From Molanna angustata (taxonomy: Eukaryota > Arthropoda > Insecta > Trichoptera > Molannidae): a stretch of 64,000 nt of DNA. Position 1 is the stretch's first letter. Every line of letters begins with the position of its first letter. Made by a program: the position numbers and the translations under genes. Location of the stretch: NCBI GenBank assembly GCA_963576475.1, contig OY754984.1:19803215-19867214 (forward strand), written 5' to 3'. The notes beneath the pieces were generated by a model that saw nothing but the letters and a program-made list of their open reading frames with translations, was not told the DNA's origin and made no database searches. Positions 1 to 10,486 of the stretch are shown piece after piece.

Positions 1-175
1 AGCCGTACATAGCACACAGTACGCAGCACACAGCACATAGCACACACACAGATACATTGTGATGAAACTTTCAGAATACAATCTCAGCATGATACTAGTT
101 GATAATCTGCAATAAAAAATAACCTTCAAAATTGCGAAATCATAACTCCCCGCTATATCCACTTTGTGAGGAGTA
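1..175 (+). repeat. Dispersed repeat family A, copy 1
   Basis: A CA-rich start (AGCACACAG words) is followed by a unique-looking block containing CAATCTCAGCATGATACTAG and CATAACTCCCC, then GTGAGGAGTAAAAA. The same order of words recurs at 29658-29840 with scattered differences, so this is one copy of a dispersed repeat. No coding potential is seen and the element class is unknown. The left edge may lie outside the window. Confidence 0.6.
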
Positions 176-180
176 AAAAA

Positions 181-1750
181 TATATTTTCATTCATTTTTG
201 AGTGTAAATTATTCAAACAACTTGGTCTCCACAAATAAACGAATTATACATATATTTTTTACATATGAAAACACTGGAAGAATGTGAAACAAATTGCCTT
301 TAGATATAGTATGAATAAACTTTGTTTCTTTATACAAAGAATACTTACACAATTTTTTTTACAGACGTGGTATGACTTTTTGCGTCCAACACAAGTAAAT
401 TATGACGTCATAATTTTTTCCCGGAGTACGAAGTAAAATTATAAGAAGTTCAGTTTATATTGATGACAGACTGAGTCAACCAAATAATAATATCCGCCAA
501 GAAGTATAAAAATATCGTTAAGAAAAGATAAAAACTGCCCTCAACTTTCCAAAATTTTCTTCAAGTCTTTAACCAACTATCGACTCATTGACTCACCACG
601 AAGGCACGATGTCGAAAAAGGAGTAATTATAATTGCATGAGAAATAATTTTAAAATAATTTCTCCCCTCCTTTGATTCAAACTTAGAATGCCAGCACAAA
701 TTTTAAACTATTTACAGACTATGTTATGGTGGTCGGAAATATACGTATTGTTCGGTAAATGTGGCAAAACTTCCAACCCTTTCCTCTCAAAATAATTGCA
801 ACCTACAGTAGTCAGACTAGAGCTTTGAAAACGCACTTATCATTTCACTTATGTCGGATATAGAGGTTTGAGTGAGTGCGCCTGAAGACCTGCCGATACG
901 AAGGGCGATCTAGATTGTCTCGGCAAAGTCCGGAGTTAGTCGGAGCTAAACGATTTTAGAATGACTTCGTCCCACACGAAGGCGGTCTCTGTCGCGCCGG
1001 ACTAAATGGAAGGTGTGCGAGTAAAACATGGAAAATTTCTCACTCGCTGTGTTTTGCAAAAAACTCTTTACGTTCTATAATACATTATTAAAAAACTATT
1101 TTTAAACAATTAAATATAATATTACGTAATTAATGTGAACTACTTTTTAACTAATTATTATAGATATAGAATCAGATGACCTTTTTATGAATGGGTTATA
1201 GAAATGCTAAGATAACAACAGCGTGTTTTTATACAAAAGTTATTTCTTTCACCTAGCATAGAACGCGAGTAGAATTGTATTGAATGAGTGAATGTAGGGG
1301 TGAAGAGAATTTTTATTTTCTGTTAGGGGATATTTTAAGTATTTTTCCCTTGGCAACTATAAAATACTTCGCTTTTACAAGGCTTATTTGTTTACTTCAA
1401 ATTCTAGGCGAGTATCATGAGTTGATTTAACATTGCTTGATGTTTTGATGTAAATTACAAATGGAAATCCCTAAAATTTTCCACGTTGTACAATACAGTC
1501 TATGTAAAAACTAAAAACTAACTCTTTATGACATTTTTTTAATACGTTTACGTAGGAGGTACCAGCTTTAAGAATTTGGTCCATTATACTCTTCCGGAGA
1601 AGCGCACTACGTAGTGTTGGGGAGGGTTTGCAATCTGCTAAAGAAAATATTTATTCGGATCTTCGGGTTGCCAGTGTGTTCGCATATTTAGAAAGTTTGA
1701 TAAATCATAGATGTTTTAAATATCATTCTTTGATTAATAACAATAAAATA
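181..1750. other. AT-rich non-coding stretch, no gene seen
   Basis: No reading frame with recognisable protein similarity is present. A less AT-rich patch at about 840-1020 contains CGGAGTTAGTCGGAGC and CACACGAAGGCGG and is probably old repeat material. Another patch at about 1555-1640 contains CTTCCGGAGAAGCGC. Neither can be assigned to a family from this window. Confidence 0.4.
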
Positions 1751-1767
1751 TATTTTTTAAAAGATTT

Positions 1768-2145
1768 TTAATTATCTCAATAGAGACGAAGTTGTAATAT
1801 TTACTGCAGGAGAACCGGGAAATCAAGGCACCTACAGGGCTTACGACCTGTCATCGGCTGGTTTACGTGATCACTTTATGCGCTTGCGCAACGTTTACCA
1901 ATTATGCCTTTTTAATGAGATAAAAAGGCATAATTGGTGAACGTTGCGCAAGCGCATAAAGTGATCACGTAAACCAGCCGATGACAGGTCGTAAGCCCTG
2001 TAGGTGCCTTGATTTCCCGGTTCTCCTACAGTAAATATTCCAACTTCGTCTCTATTGAGATAATTAAAAATCTGTTAAAAAATATCTTTGACTACCGACA
2101 GGGAAAAAAAAATCCAATGTTTGCGCATATGCAATAATAAAAAAA
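1768..2145. mobile_element. Repeat family B, head-to-head palindromic pair
   Basis: Two copies of the same about 150-bp block face each other around a centre near 1920. The left arm reads GAGACGAAGTTG to GCGCAACG, and the right arm is its near-perfect reverse complement. The right arm continues to what looks like the true terminus, TTTGCGCATATGCAA near 2130. The same block occurs singly at 45740, 49080, 47196 and 15216-15555. It carries no reading frame and looks like a non-autonomous TIR element rearranged into an inverted dimer. Confidence 0.65.
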
Positions 2146-2149
2146 TATT

Positions 2150-2408
2150 CAACAATAAAATAACTTTGTATTAACCACTTTTATTAGAACCAAGTCTACA
2201 TGTTTCATGTTAGCTTACATATGGTCACCCTAACCTTCTTTACCCCTCTACTTCTCCTTTCCTCCCCTCTCACTGCTTTTACATATACTTATTATTTTTA
2301 AGATTTGTTAACTAGTTCACTAAGTGTCCTGAGGAAGAGAACATTGTTCTTGAAACATGTAGACTTGGTTCTAATAAAAAGTGGTTAGTACAAAGTTATT
2401 TTATTGTA
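2150..2408. mobile_element. Foldback (inverted-repeat) element with 57-bp arms
   Basis: The left arm (about 2150-2206) contains CCAAGTCTACATGTTTCA and the right arm (about 2352-2408) is its reverse complement. They are separated by about 145 bp of pyrimidine-rich sequence. Just inside the right arm is CCTGAGGAAGAGAAC..GTTCTTGAAAC, a stem-loop followed by GAAAC that resembles hammerhead-like modules elsewhere in the window. No protein is encoded. Confidence 0.55.
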
Positions 2409-2767
2409 ATTAATTAACGATGGAGCCACAAAAGAATAATTTCGCATTTGATAAAATCATTCTTTGAATTAAATTTTAATTGCATGGTCTGTTTGTCCAG
2501 TGTATGATCCAGACCAGCTTTAAATGAAACGTCTTGTATATGGGCAATTGGCAACCTATCATATTATATCCACAACAAATTTAAGTATAAGTCATTTATT
2601 TTTGGCATTAGATAAAATAATATTCAGGTTTTTAGAGGAAAAAAAGATATTTTAGATGTAATGCTCAAATCTGTTTGATACAATGCGTCCGATCTGTATG
2701 AAGCGGAAATGTGAACACTTAGGTACCTTTTTTTATTTAAATCTAACAAACATACATACAGTCATAC

Positions 2768-2880
2768 CAATATATATAATATATTTGTATGACTGTATAT
2801 TGTTTTAAAATTCAATATTGGTCCATGATATATCGTTTTCAAATTCAATGTAAACAATATATCATGGACCAATATTGTTT
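2768..2880. repeat. Two adjacent perfect hairpins
   Basis: The first palindrome pairs CAGTCATAC with GTATGACTG around a TA-rich loop. The second pairs AATATTGGTCCATGATATAT with its exact complement across a loop of about 20 bases. Such snap-back sequences are typical of very short MITEs or palindromic remnants. No further assignment is possible. Confidence 0.55.
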
Positions 2881-3136
2881 GCGGATATTACACTATTTTT
2901 TAAGATGTTAGTTACAGTATAAACAATTACTTTAAAAATTTAGTAGGTACTCAAAATTCAGGAGAAGAAAAAGGACAAAAAGAGAGAAAGAAAGGTTGTG
3001 GCATTCGTAGTCAAACTAAACAAAGCAGGAATCTCTAAAGTTCTCTGAAATGGCATTTTTATATTTTACTAGCGAGCCCCCGGCAAACTTCGTATTGCCT
3101 GCATAATTGAAAATGGTTCTTCATTATATTTAGATG

Positions 3137-3310
3137 GGTCGATGGCAGAGCGGTTAGCGCGCTGGTTTAGTAATCCAGTGGTCGCGAGTTCGAATCCTGC
3201 CTCGACCGATTTCGTTCACCTACAGCACAAGCATTTATTTACTTATTTTAGGGAACGTAGGAAGATGTATATGTACTTGTTTAACAAGACATATTCATTT
3301 TTTTGTTAAA
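3137..3310 (+). mobile_element. tRNA-derived SINE (family E), copy 1
   Basis: Positions 3137-3208 fold roughly as a tRNA. GGTCGA pairs with TCGACC in the acceptor arm, there is an A-box-like GGCAGAGCGGTTAGC, an anticodon loop TTAGTAA (AGT, threonine-like), and a B box GAGTTCGAATC. The tRNA-like head is followed by a shared body containing AGCACAAGCATT, TTATTTTAGG and ACATATTCATT. The same head plus body occurs reversed at 30375-30522, in part at 38795-38875, and as a degenerate head at 40490. This makes it a SINE rather than a tRNA gene; a mismatch at the top of the anticodon stem supports that. Confidence 0.65.
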
Positions 3311-3319
3311 AAAAATTAC

Positions 3320-3500
3320 CACCCGTCGCTTCAGACCTTTCATTACCTACCATCCCTTCAGACCCTTCAGCACCTCCCGTCCCTTCAGTCCCTTCAGGCC
3401 CTCAGTACGTCCTTTTCCTTCAGGCCCTTCAGTACCTCCCGTACCTTAAGGCCCTTTAGTACCTCCCGACCTTCAGGAACTTCAGTACTTCCTGCCCTTC
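3320..3500. repeat. CCCTTCAG-rich minisatellite
   Basis: Imperfect repeats of roughly 25-30 bp are built from CCCTTCAG, TACCTCCCG and CCCGTCCC, in about six rounds. The strand asymmetry (pyrimidines on the plus strand) is strong. The array lies inside the composite repeat at 3064-3910 and is non-coding. Confidence 0.55.
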
Positions 3501-3910
3501 AGTCGGTTAAGAAAAGTTTAAAACCAGAAACCATCCTGGAAGACCTGCGAAGAGATGAAAGGACAGTTGGCCCTTCTTTTCCCAGGATACTCCACCTTCA
3601 TAGATAAAATGGCCAAACACACGAAGAAGAAGAAAAAAGTTTAAATCCAGAAACCTGCGAAGAGATGGAAAAAAAAAATTGGTCCTTCATCTCCCAGGGT
3701 AGTCCACCTTCATTGGTAAAATGACCTAATACTCGATGAAGAAGAAAAATATTTTAATCCAGAGACCATACCGGGCATACGCTCGACAATTCACCAAAGT
3801 TTCATTGCAATCGGGTGAATGGTTTAAGAGCGCATAGCATACATTCATACCTATGTAGGTACATAGATACATACATACATTGAAATTTATAATATAGATT
3901 TTATTACATA

Positions 3911-5695
3911 TATTCAAAAATATCAACGTTTTTAAAAAATCATTTTTTATAAAATGTTATAATGATCTATTAAATTTTAAAAATTTAAATTAAATTTAAG
4001 TTAAATTATCTATTTTTACTAATATTAAGTCGAATTAAGACAATTCACAAAATATCAAAAATCTTATAAGAATATAAGTTAAGATTTACAATTTTTTCCA
4101 ACATGTTTAAATATGAATAATTTTACTATTAAATAATTTCAAGACAAAAATTCTTTTAATCACACACCTAAATTATTCGTATATTTAAATGCCTATAATA
4201 TTTGAGATAGTATACAATGAAATGTTATATGGATTATAATGGTGATAATGATTTTAAATTATAATTAAAATTATTTAATGGGTGCTTATAACCACTGTAA
4301 ACACATTAAATGAAAGTTTTAGTACTTTAATCTGTTTTATATCTATACAGTGCATAGCTAATTAAAACTTAAATGGCAGTATTAAATTTCTACATTATGA
4401 CACCCCTAACTTTTCATATGCGACTATTAAATCATATCAAATAAATAGCAAGTATCAAAAAGTTACACTTACTGACTTGTTTTATTTCACAGACAAAGCC
4501 AACAATTTTATCTTATTGCTTTGCGTGGCGGCTTTTCGTTTTTCTCTCCCGCCTCTGGACGAGGCTGCGCGCGCAACATTCCGAGACATTTCATACGATT
4601 AAATAAATTGATTATATTCCAGACCACGGACACGACACAAAAAGGAACAATTTATCATTGCTGTACGAAATATTACAGTGGTTATAGGTTGTACCTCTTG
4701 ATTATAATATTCGCATCGAATGTCTTGATTGTGTTTACGTGTAGAATTTTAATATTTCCCATCCCTCTTCAGTTCGCCAGTAGTGCTTGCCGGCTGACGT
4801 TAGTAGGAGACAGCAACCGGCGCGTATTATATCGAAGTGATAATTATTTAAAACAAACGTCGTACGATTTTTGAAAACAGAACATTTAAAAGGTCCGTTC
4901 CACAAAACGACCCGAAAAAATCAAATAAAGTTGCAGTTCCACAGACAGCCGTTATCAACGAAACAAAAAGGTAGGATTTTTCACGCTCGTCTAACTTTTT
5001 CTTTATTTCAGTTAAATAATATTGTATAATATTATGTAATGTAACCGTTACTGTAAAACATATCGACGAATTTGTTAAACTGTGTTTTTTTACACGGTAA
5101 TATGCATATATTTTGAATATTCGAGGCGTATTTAGAGTTTTTTTATCTGTTGGGATGCAAAAAGTCAGGCATTTTGTTTAATTGCGATGCACTAAAGTGC
5201 ACGTGACGCGAAACTTTTATCGACGGAACGTTTTTTTATATTCTTTTTTTAAAAACATTTTTGTTCTTTGTTCTTGTGTTTTATTTCAATATATATTTTG
5301 AAAACTACGCCTTTCTATTGTTTGTCTTTATATAATATATTTATACGATTAAATATTATGAATGTAGACTTTTCAAAGTTTATCTTTGTTCATTTTTAAT
5401 TTTTTGTCGTTTTTCTCTGACCATTCTCGTATTTTCTTTGTTACACAGAATATGTAAGCAACGCCTATATACCTAACTACACATTATAGTTCGTCTGCAA
5501 TCTTCCAGTACATACAATTAGTAATTTAATCGATGATACGATATGGTTAACTAAGTTAAAATGCCTATACCTACTATGAACATGGAATATTATGACAAAC
5601 AAATAAACCTTATCTTGATGTAATACAGTTTGCATAAATGCAGGAGTAAAAAATATTTACCTATACATTTATATTATGTACCTAAGTACCTATAA
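3911..5695. other. AT-rich stretch with one GC-richer patch
   Basis: Most of this stretch is AT-rich and featureless. The patch at about 4490-4880 is different: it contains CTCCCGCCTCTGGACGAGGC, GCGCGCAAC and a stretch near 4768-4830 with TTCAGTTCG and CCGGCGCG. A 117-residue frame runs through it but resembles no family I know. A promoter, an exon or an old repeat edge are all possible; nothing decides between them. Confidence 0.3.
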
Positions 5696-5699
5696 TACA

Positions 5700-5985
5700 T
5701 TCATTCATACCATCACGGCATATACCACATTGTGGGTTACCAGCAAAGGTGTGCGGGTGTGCATTGACTTTAAAATGGAGCACAACATATCTGTGTATAC
5801 CCACACACCAGTCTCGTCTCACCTCAAAAGGCATTATATTCAGAATGGGTGGTGAACCTCATTGCTGAACTATGTGAGATGTTATTGTTGCCTGTTGTAT
5901 TTTCGATTACCCGGCTCTTACGGGACACTCGAAAACAATAATAGAAAAGAGTGCAAGCACTATTCTAAGCCGATGCCTCACAGCT
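5700..5985 (-). mobile_element. SINE-like repeat family C, copy 1
   Basis: The plus strand reads CATACCATCACGGCATAT, then ACCCACACACCAGTCTCG, GAATGGGTGGTGAACCTC, and ends near CACTATTCTAAGCCG. The same order is found at 17877-18165 (same strand) and 24770-25020 (opposite strand). Read on the minus strand the element ends in GTGATGGTATG followed by ATG-type repeats, like a LINE tail, so I place its 3' end at the low coordinate. Length is about 290 bp. It has no reading frame. Confidence 0.65.
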
Positions 5986-6019
5986 AATACACCTTTATCA
6001 TAACTTAGATAATGGAAAA

Positions 6020-6110
6020 AAAATCCGTAAAAGTGGCGAGTCTGTTTTCAAATGGCAATTGCTTCCAACTAACTTGTGTTTTCAGCCCAGACAAAATGCA
6101 AAATTGTGAA
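6020..6110 (-). mobile_element. LINE 3'-end fragment (CR1-like tail)
   Basis: The sequence AATGGCAATTGCTTCCAAC followed by GTTTTCAGCCCAGA matches, with differences, the block at 25365-25435 and the 3' ends of the CR1-like copies near 31510, 48240 and 49750. All carry a TTGCC..GGCAA hairpin. Only the tail is present, so this is probably a strongly 5'-truncated insertion. Confidence 0.35.
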
Positions 6111-6370
6111 ATAACTTAATTATTTATCAAATTTCCATACAGCACACAAAAGCTGGTTTATTTTTGAAAATCGGACCGTTCGTAGCTATAAAATTCAAAC
6201 GATTAAACTTTATTATGTAATGGTTAAAATAACTATTACATATTTAAAAAATGCGTTCATTTTGTAGCACTTTTAGAATAGGGATTGCAATCCGGCATCA
6301 ATTTCATTCGTTCCGGTCGTATCCGGCCGGATCCAACACATCATAACTGTTTTTCTTTTTATACCAAAAT

Positions 6371-7674
<1,304 letters not shown>

Positions 7675-7719
7675 CGGCAGAAACGTCGGCAGACGACTGA
7701 TTCTCTCGGGAATCATAAT

Positions 7720-10323
7720 TTGACGCGGGTTATCCCCAAAATACTTAATAATAACATATTTTGTACTCGCGAAAACCTTAGATTTAACATAAATAACCTC
7801 TACGGGGAGGAAATATACAGTGAAACGAAAAAGTTTGAAAAATTAAAGTCAAAACACGCGAAGCTTCTATGTGACCTAACCTTTTTGTGTCGATGTCGTG
7901 ATAAAAAAGTAGTGCCAAAGTGTTTTCAACTGAGACAACGCGGTAGCAGAAAATCGGTGAGAAAAATTCTTTATAATACTAGTTTTTCCCTCATACGCGA
8001 CGAAATCGGTTACATTCATTTACAATTACATACACTTGGTACTGATATTAAAAATCTTCATTTAAAACTTTCTAATATATTACACCCATTAATATGGTCC
8101 GAATTAGATAATCTCATTCATAATAGAATTGAAACGAATAATAAAATAAACTCCGACCGCCAAATAAGTAAATTCACGCGTATCGAAAATAATATCAAAA
8201 AAGTAGAATACCAACAGTCTTTAAATACCGATAAAATCATTCACAATCTCACCGATCTTAAATTAAATAACGATACAATATCGGTTCTAAGTAAAGGTTT
8301 TAATTTTGGTGTTGTTCCTCCGAAAATTCCAAAAGAAGACATTGTTACGGGAATCGAATCAGCCGTATGTAAACTACCAAATAATATAGCCGAAACTATA
8401 CGACAAGAAACTTGCCATATACTTAGAAAATCGCTTCCGCCGAAAAGAAATATATCTCTCGATGAAATACGAGCTCTTAAAGAATTACGCGCAAATAAAG
8501 ATATAATTATTCTTCCGGCAGATAAGGGAAACGCAACAGTAATCATGAAAAGCGAAGATTATCACATTAAAATTACTAATTTGCTTAACGATCCGGCTTA
8601 TAAACTGCATCCTAATAATCCTATAACATACTTAGAAAAAACGACTAAAACTAAAATTATGTCATCCAAATTAAGTCCCGAATTAAAAAAGTCGTTAATA
8701 CCTAGAGAAAAATCGTCACGTTTTCCGAAATTATACGGTTTGCCAAAAATTCATAAGACGGATGTTCCTCTTAGACCCATAGTCAGTTCTGTCGGTTCTC
8801 CACTTCAAATGTTATCAAAGTATCTTGCCAACTACTTACAACCAGATGTAGAATCAGCGGAATCTTTTGTCAAAAATTCGGAACATTTTATACAAATCAT
8901 TAAAAATCAAAAATTAAACAAGGGCGACATCCTTGTCAGTTTTGACGTCGTATCCTTGTTTACCAATATACCCACAGACGAAGCTCTTCAAGCAATAAAA
9001 GAAATGAGTGACCCACCGAATGACATAATAACTTTAATAGAACATTGCCTCAATAACACATTTTTCACTTATAATAACGACATGTACAAACAAGTAAAAG
9101 GAGCACCAATGGGTCTATCTCTTTCACCGCCAGTCGCTAACATATTCATGACCAAGTTAGAAAAGGAAGCTATAGACAGAGCGCGCTTAAAACCAAAGCT
9201 ATGGATTAGATACGTGGACGATACCTTCGTTATATGGCCTCACGGTTTGGAGGAACTTAACAAATTTCTTGATTTTCTGAACGATCTCCACAATAACATC
9301 AAATTCACAATGGAGATAGAAAACAACGGTGAAATACCTTTTCTTGATGTTCTCGTAATCAAAAAAGACGATGGCACTCTCGGCCACACTGTGTACAGAA
9401 AATCAACACATACCAACAGATATCTCCACGCATCGTCGAACCATCATCCAGCACAAATCGCCTCTGTAGCAAACACCTTGGTAACACGATCATTAAGGAT
9501 AGCCGACTCCGAAAACATTCAAAACGAATTAGAGTATCTTAAAAACGCGCTACGAAATAACGGTTTTTCTAATTTTACGATAAATAATGCAGTAAAAAAA
9601 AATCAAACTAATAAAAATTATAATAAAAAAGATACGTCAACTAAAGTAAAGCCACTCTCCATTGCGTTTTTGCCTTACATAAAAGGCACTACAGACAAAA
9701 TCAGTCACCTACTTTATAAACATAATATTCGCACCATTTTTAGAACAGACAACAAAATTTCATCCTTTTTAAAAAGTCCGAAAGATAAAATACCATTAGA
9801 GTCACACGGTATTTACGAAATCCCATGCGGTGATTGCTCAAAAACTTACATAGGCAGGACAAATCGCAGAATCTCGGCGCGCGTCTCTGAACATCGCGTA
9901 GATGTTAAAAACCGGAAACTAACTTCATCTCTTGTAAATCACTCATTGACCGAAAATCACTCCATAGACTTTGAAAATTCAAAAGTAGTCGCGAATATTA
10001 ATAATGAAACATTTAGAATTTACAGGGAAGCAATCGAAATATATAAAAGAAGCAACAGTATAATGAATAACAGGGACGATAGCATTCGAATCCCGACCGC
10101 ATGGACAAGTGTACTTGAAAACAACATTTTTAAAAACCATAGTAATCAAACTACCGATATTTCAAACAATAGTCACATTAAAAACATTAGTAAAATTCTT
10201 AGTAAGCCGAAAACTGATAATCCACCTGTAAACAATATACCGTTAAGTACTAGAGTCACTAGAAGCCAAACAAAACGCAATAATGACGTCATTGGGGAAA
10301 CCCACCCCTCCACTAACACTTGA
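7720..10323 (+). CDS. Penelope-like RT / GIY-YIG endonuclease, copy A
   Basis: The protein is about 867 residues. It combines a Penelope-type reverse transcriptase with a C-terminal GIY-YIG nuclease, so it would copy the element RNA and nick target DNA in the nucleus. RT signatures are FDVVSLFTNIP near residue 408, GAPMGLSLSP near 461 and the catalytic YVDD near 498. The nuclease starts at GIY (697) with YIG at 710-712, and the CxxC pair (CGDC) between them is usual for Penelope elements. The arginine-rich NRRISARVSEHR follows. The frame opens at a TTG; the ATG used by copy B is missing because the inverted piece replaces the upstream junction. Copy A may thus lack its own start and promoter. 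The coding frame is otherwise unbroken. Confidence 0.85.
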   Translation: MTRVIPKILNNNIFCTRENLRFNINNLYGEEIYSETKKFEKLKSKHAKLLCDLTFLCRCRDKKVVPKCFQLRQRGSRKSVRKILYNTSFSLIRDEIGYIHLQLHTLGTDIKNLHLKLSNILHPLIWSELDNLIHNRIETNNKINSDRQISKFTRIENNIKKVEYQQSLNTDKIIHNLTDLKLNNDTISVLSKGFNFGVVPPKIPKEDIVTGIESAVCKLPNNIAETIRQETCHILRKSLPPKRNISLDEIRALKELRANKDIIILPADKGNATVIMKSEDYHIKITNLLNDPAYKLHPNNPITYLEKTTKTKIMSSKLSPELKKSLIPREKSSRFPKLYGLPKIHKTDVPLRPIVSSVGSPLQMLSKYLANYLQPDVESAESFVKNSEHFIQIIKNQKLNKGDILVSFDVVSLFTNIPTDEALQAIKEMSDPPNDIITLIEHCLNNTFFTYNNDMYKQVKGAPMGLSLSPPVANIFMTKLEKEAIDRARLKPKLWIRYVDDTFVIWPHGLEELNKFLDFLNDLHNNIKFTMEIENNGEIPFLDVLVIKKDDGTLGHTVYRKSTHTNRYLHASSNHHPAQIASVANTLVTRSLRIADSENIQNELEYLKNALRNNGFSNFTINNAVKKNQTNKNYNKKDTSTKVKPLSIAFLPYIKGTTDKISHLLYKHNIRTIFRTDNKISSFLKSPKDKIPLESHGIYEIPCGDCSKTYIGRTNRRISARVSEHRVDVKNRKLTSSLVNHSLTENHSIDFENSKVVANINNETFRIYREAIEIYKRSNSIMNNRDDSIRIPTAWTSVLENNIFKNHSNQTTDISNNSHIKNISKILSKPKTDNPPVNNIPLSTRVTRSQTKRNNDVIGETHPSTNT

Positions 10324-10429
10324 CGCGGCTTCCTTTCAAACTTTCACTTGGTAGTAAGCTTTCGACTCGAACGGACGTGCGTGCACTATCCCTCGAGACG
10401 AAAATTTATTAACAAGGCGCCTTTAGAAA

Positions 10430-10486
10430 ATGTCTGATGAGATTCAGACGAAACGTCGGCAGACGACTGATTCTCTCGGGAATCAT
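10430..10486 (+). ncRNA. Hammerhead-like structured segment in the Penelope pseudo-LTR
   Basis: CTGATGA (10434-10440) is followed by a short stem candidate, then GAAA (10450-10453), then a perfect hairpin CGTC-GGCA-GACG (10454-10465) and a second hairpin GATTC/GAATC (10469-10484). This order matches the hammerhead ribozyme core, and hammerheads are reported from Penelope-like elements. Two points argue against an active ribozyme: the base after the third stem is A where U is expected, and stem II pairs poorly. GTCTGA also pairs with TCAGAC as a competing stem. The segment repeats at about 13200-13256 and, reversed, at about 6646-6702. Confidence 0.35.

Larger units (their letters stand above)
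3064..3910 (+). mobile_element. Composite dispersed repeat (nested)
   Basis: The block opens with ACTAGCGAGCCCCCGGC and closes with a run of ATACATACAT followed by TTATAATATAGAT. Such borders are common in abundant non-autonomous repeats of insect genomes (general recollection, not checked). Nested inside are a tRNA-derived SINE (3137-3310), a CCCTTCAG-rich minisatellite (3320-3500) and two diverged tandem versions of an about 110-bp unit (about 3500-3620 and 3635-3745) that share CCTGCGAAGAGATG and GTCCACCTTCAT. No protein is encoded. Confidence 0.4.

Noticed and set aside
3137..3208. tRNA-Thr(AGT) gene
   Set aside because: The anticodon stem has a T-T mismatch at its top, the acceptor pairing is imperfect, and the same head is joined to the same SINE body at 30375-30522.
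4521..4874. 117-codon plus-strand frame
   Set aside because: No domain, composition follows the local DNA, and no homologous frame in the window. Kept only as a note under the GC-richer patch.
8241..8546. Minus-strand frames of 101 and 62 codons inside the Penelope ORF (repeated at 11011 and 11969)
   Set aside because: They are shadows of the intact plus-strand RT frame.
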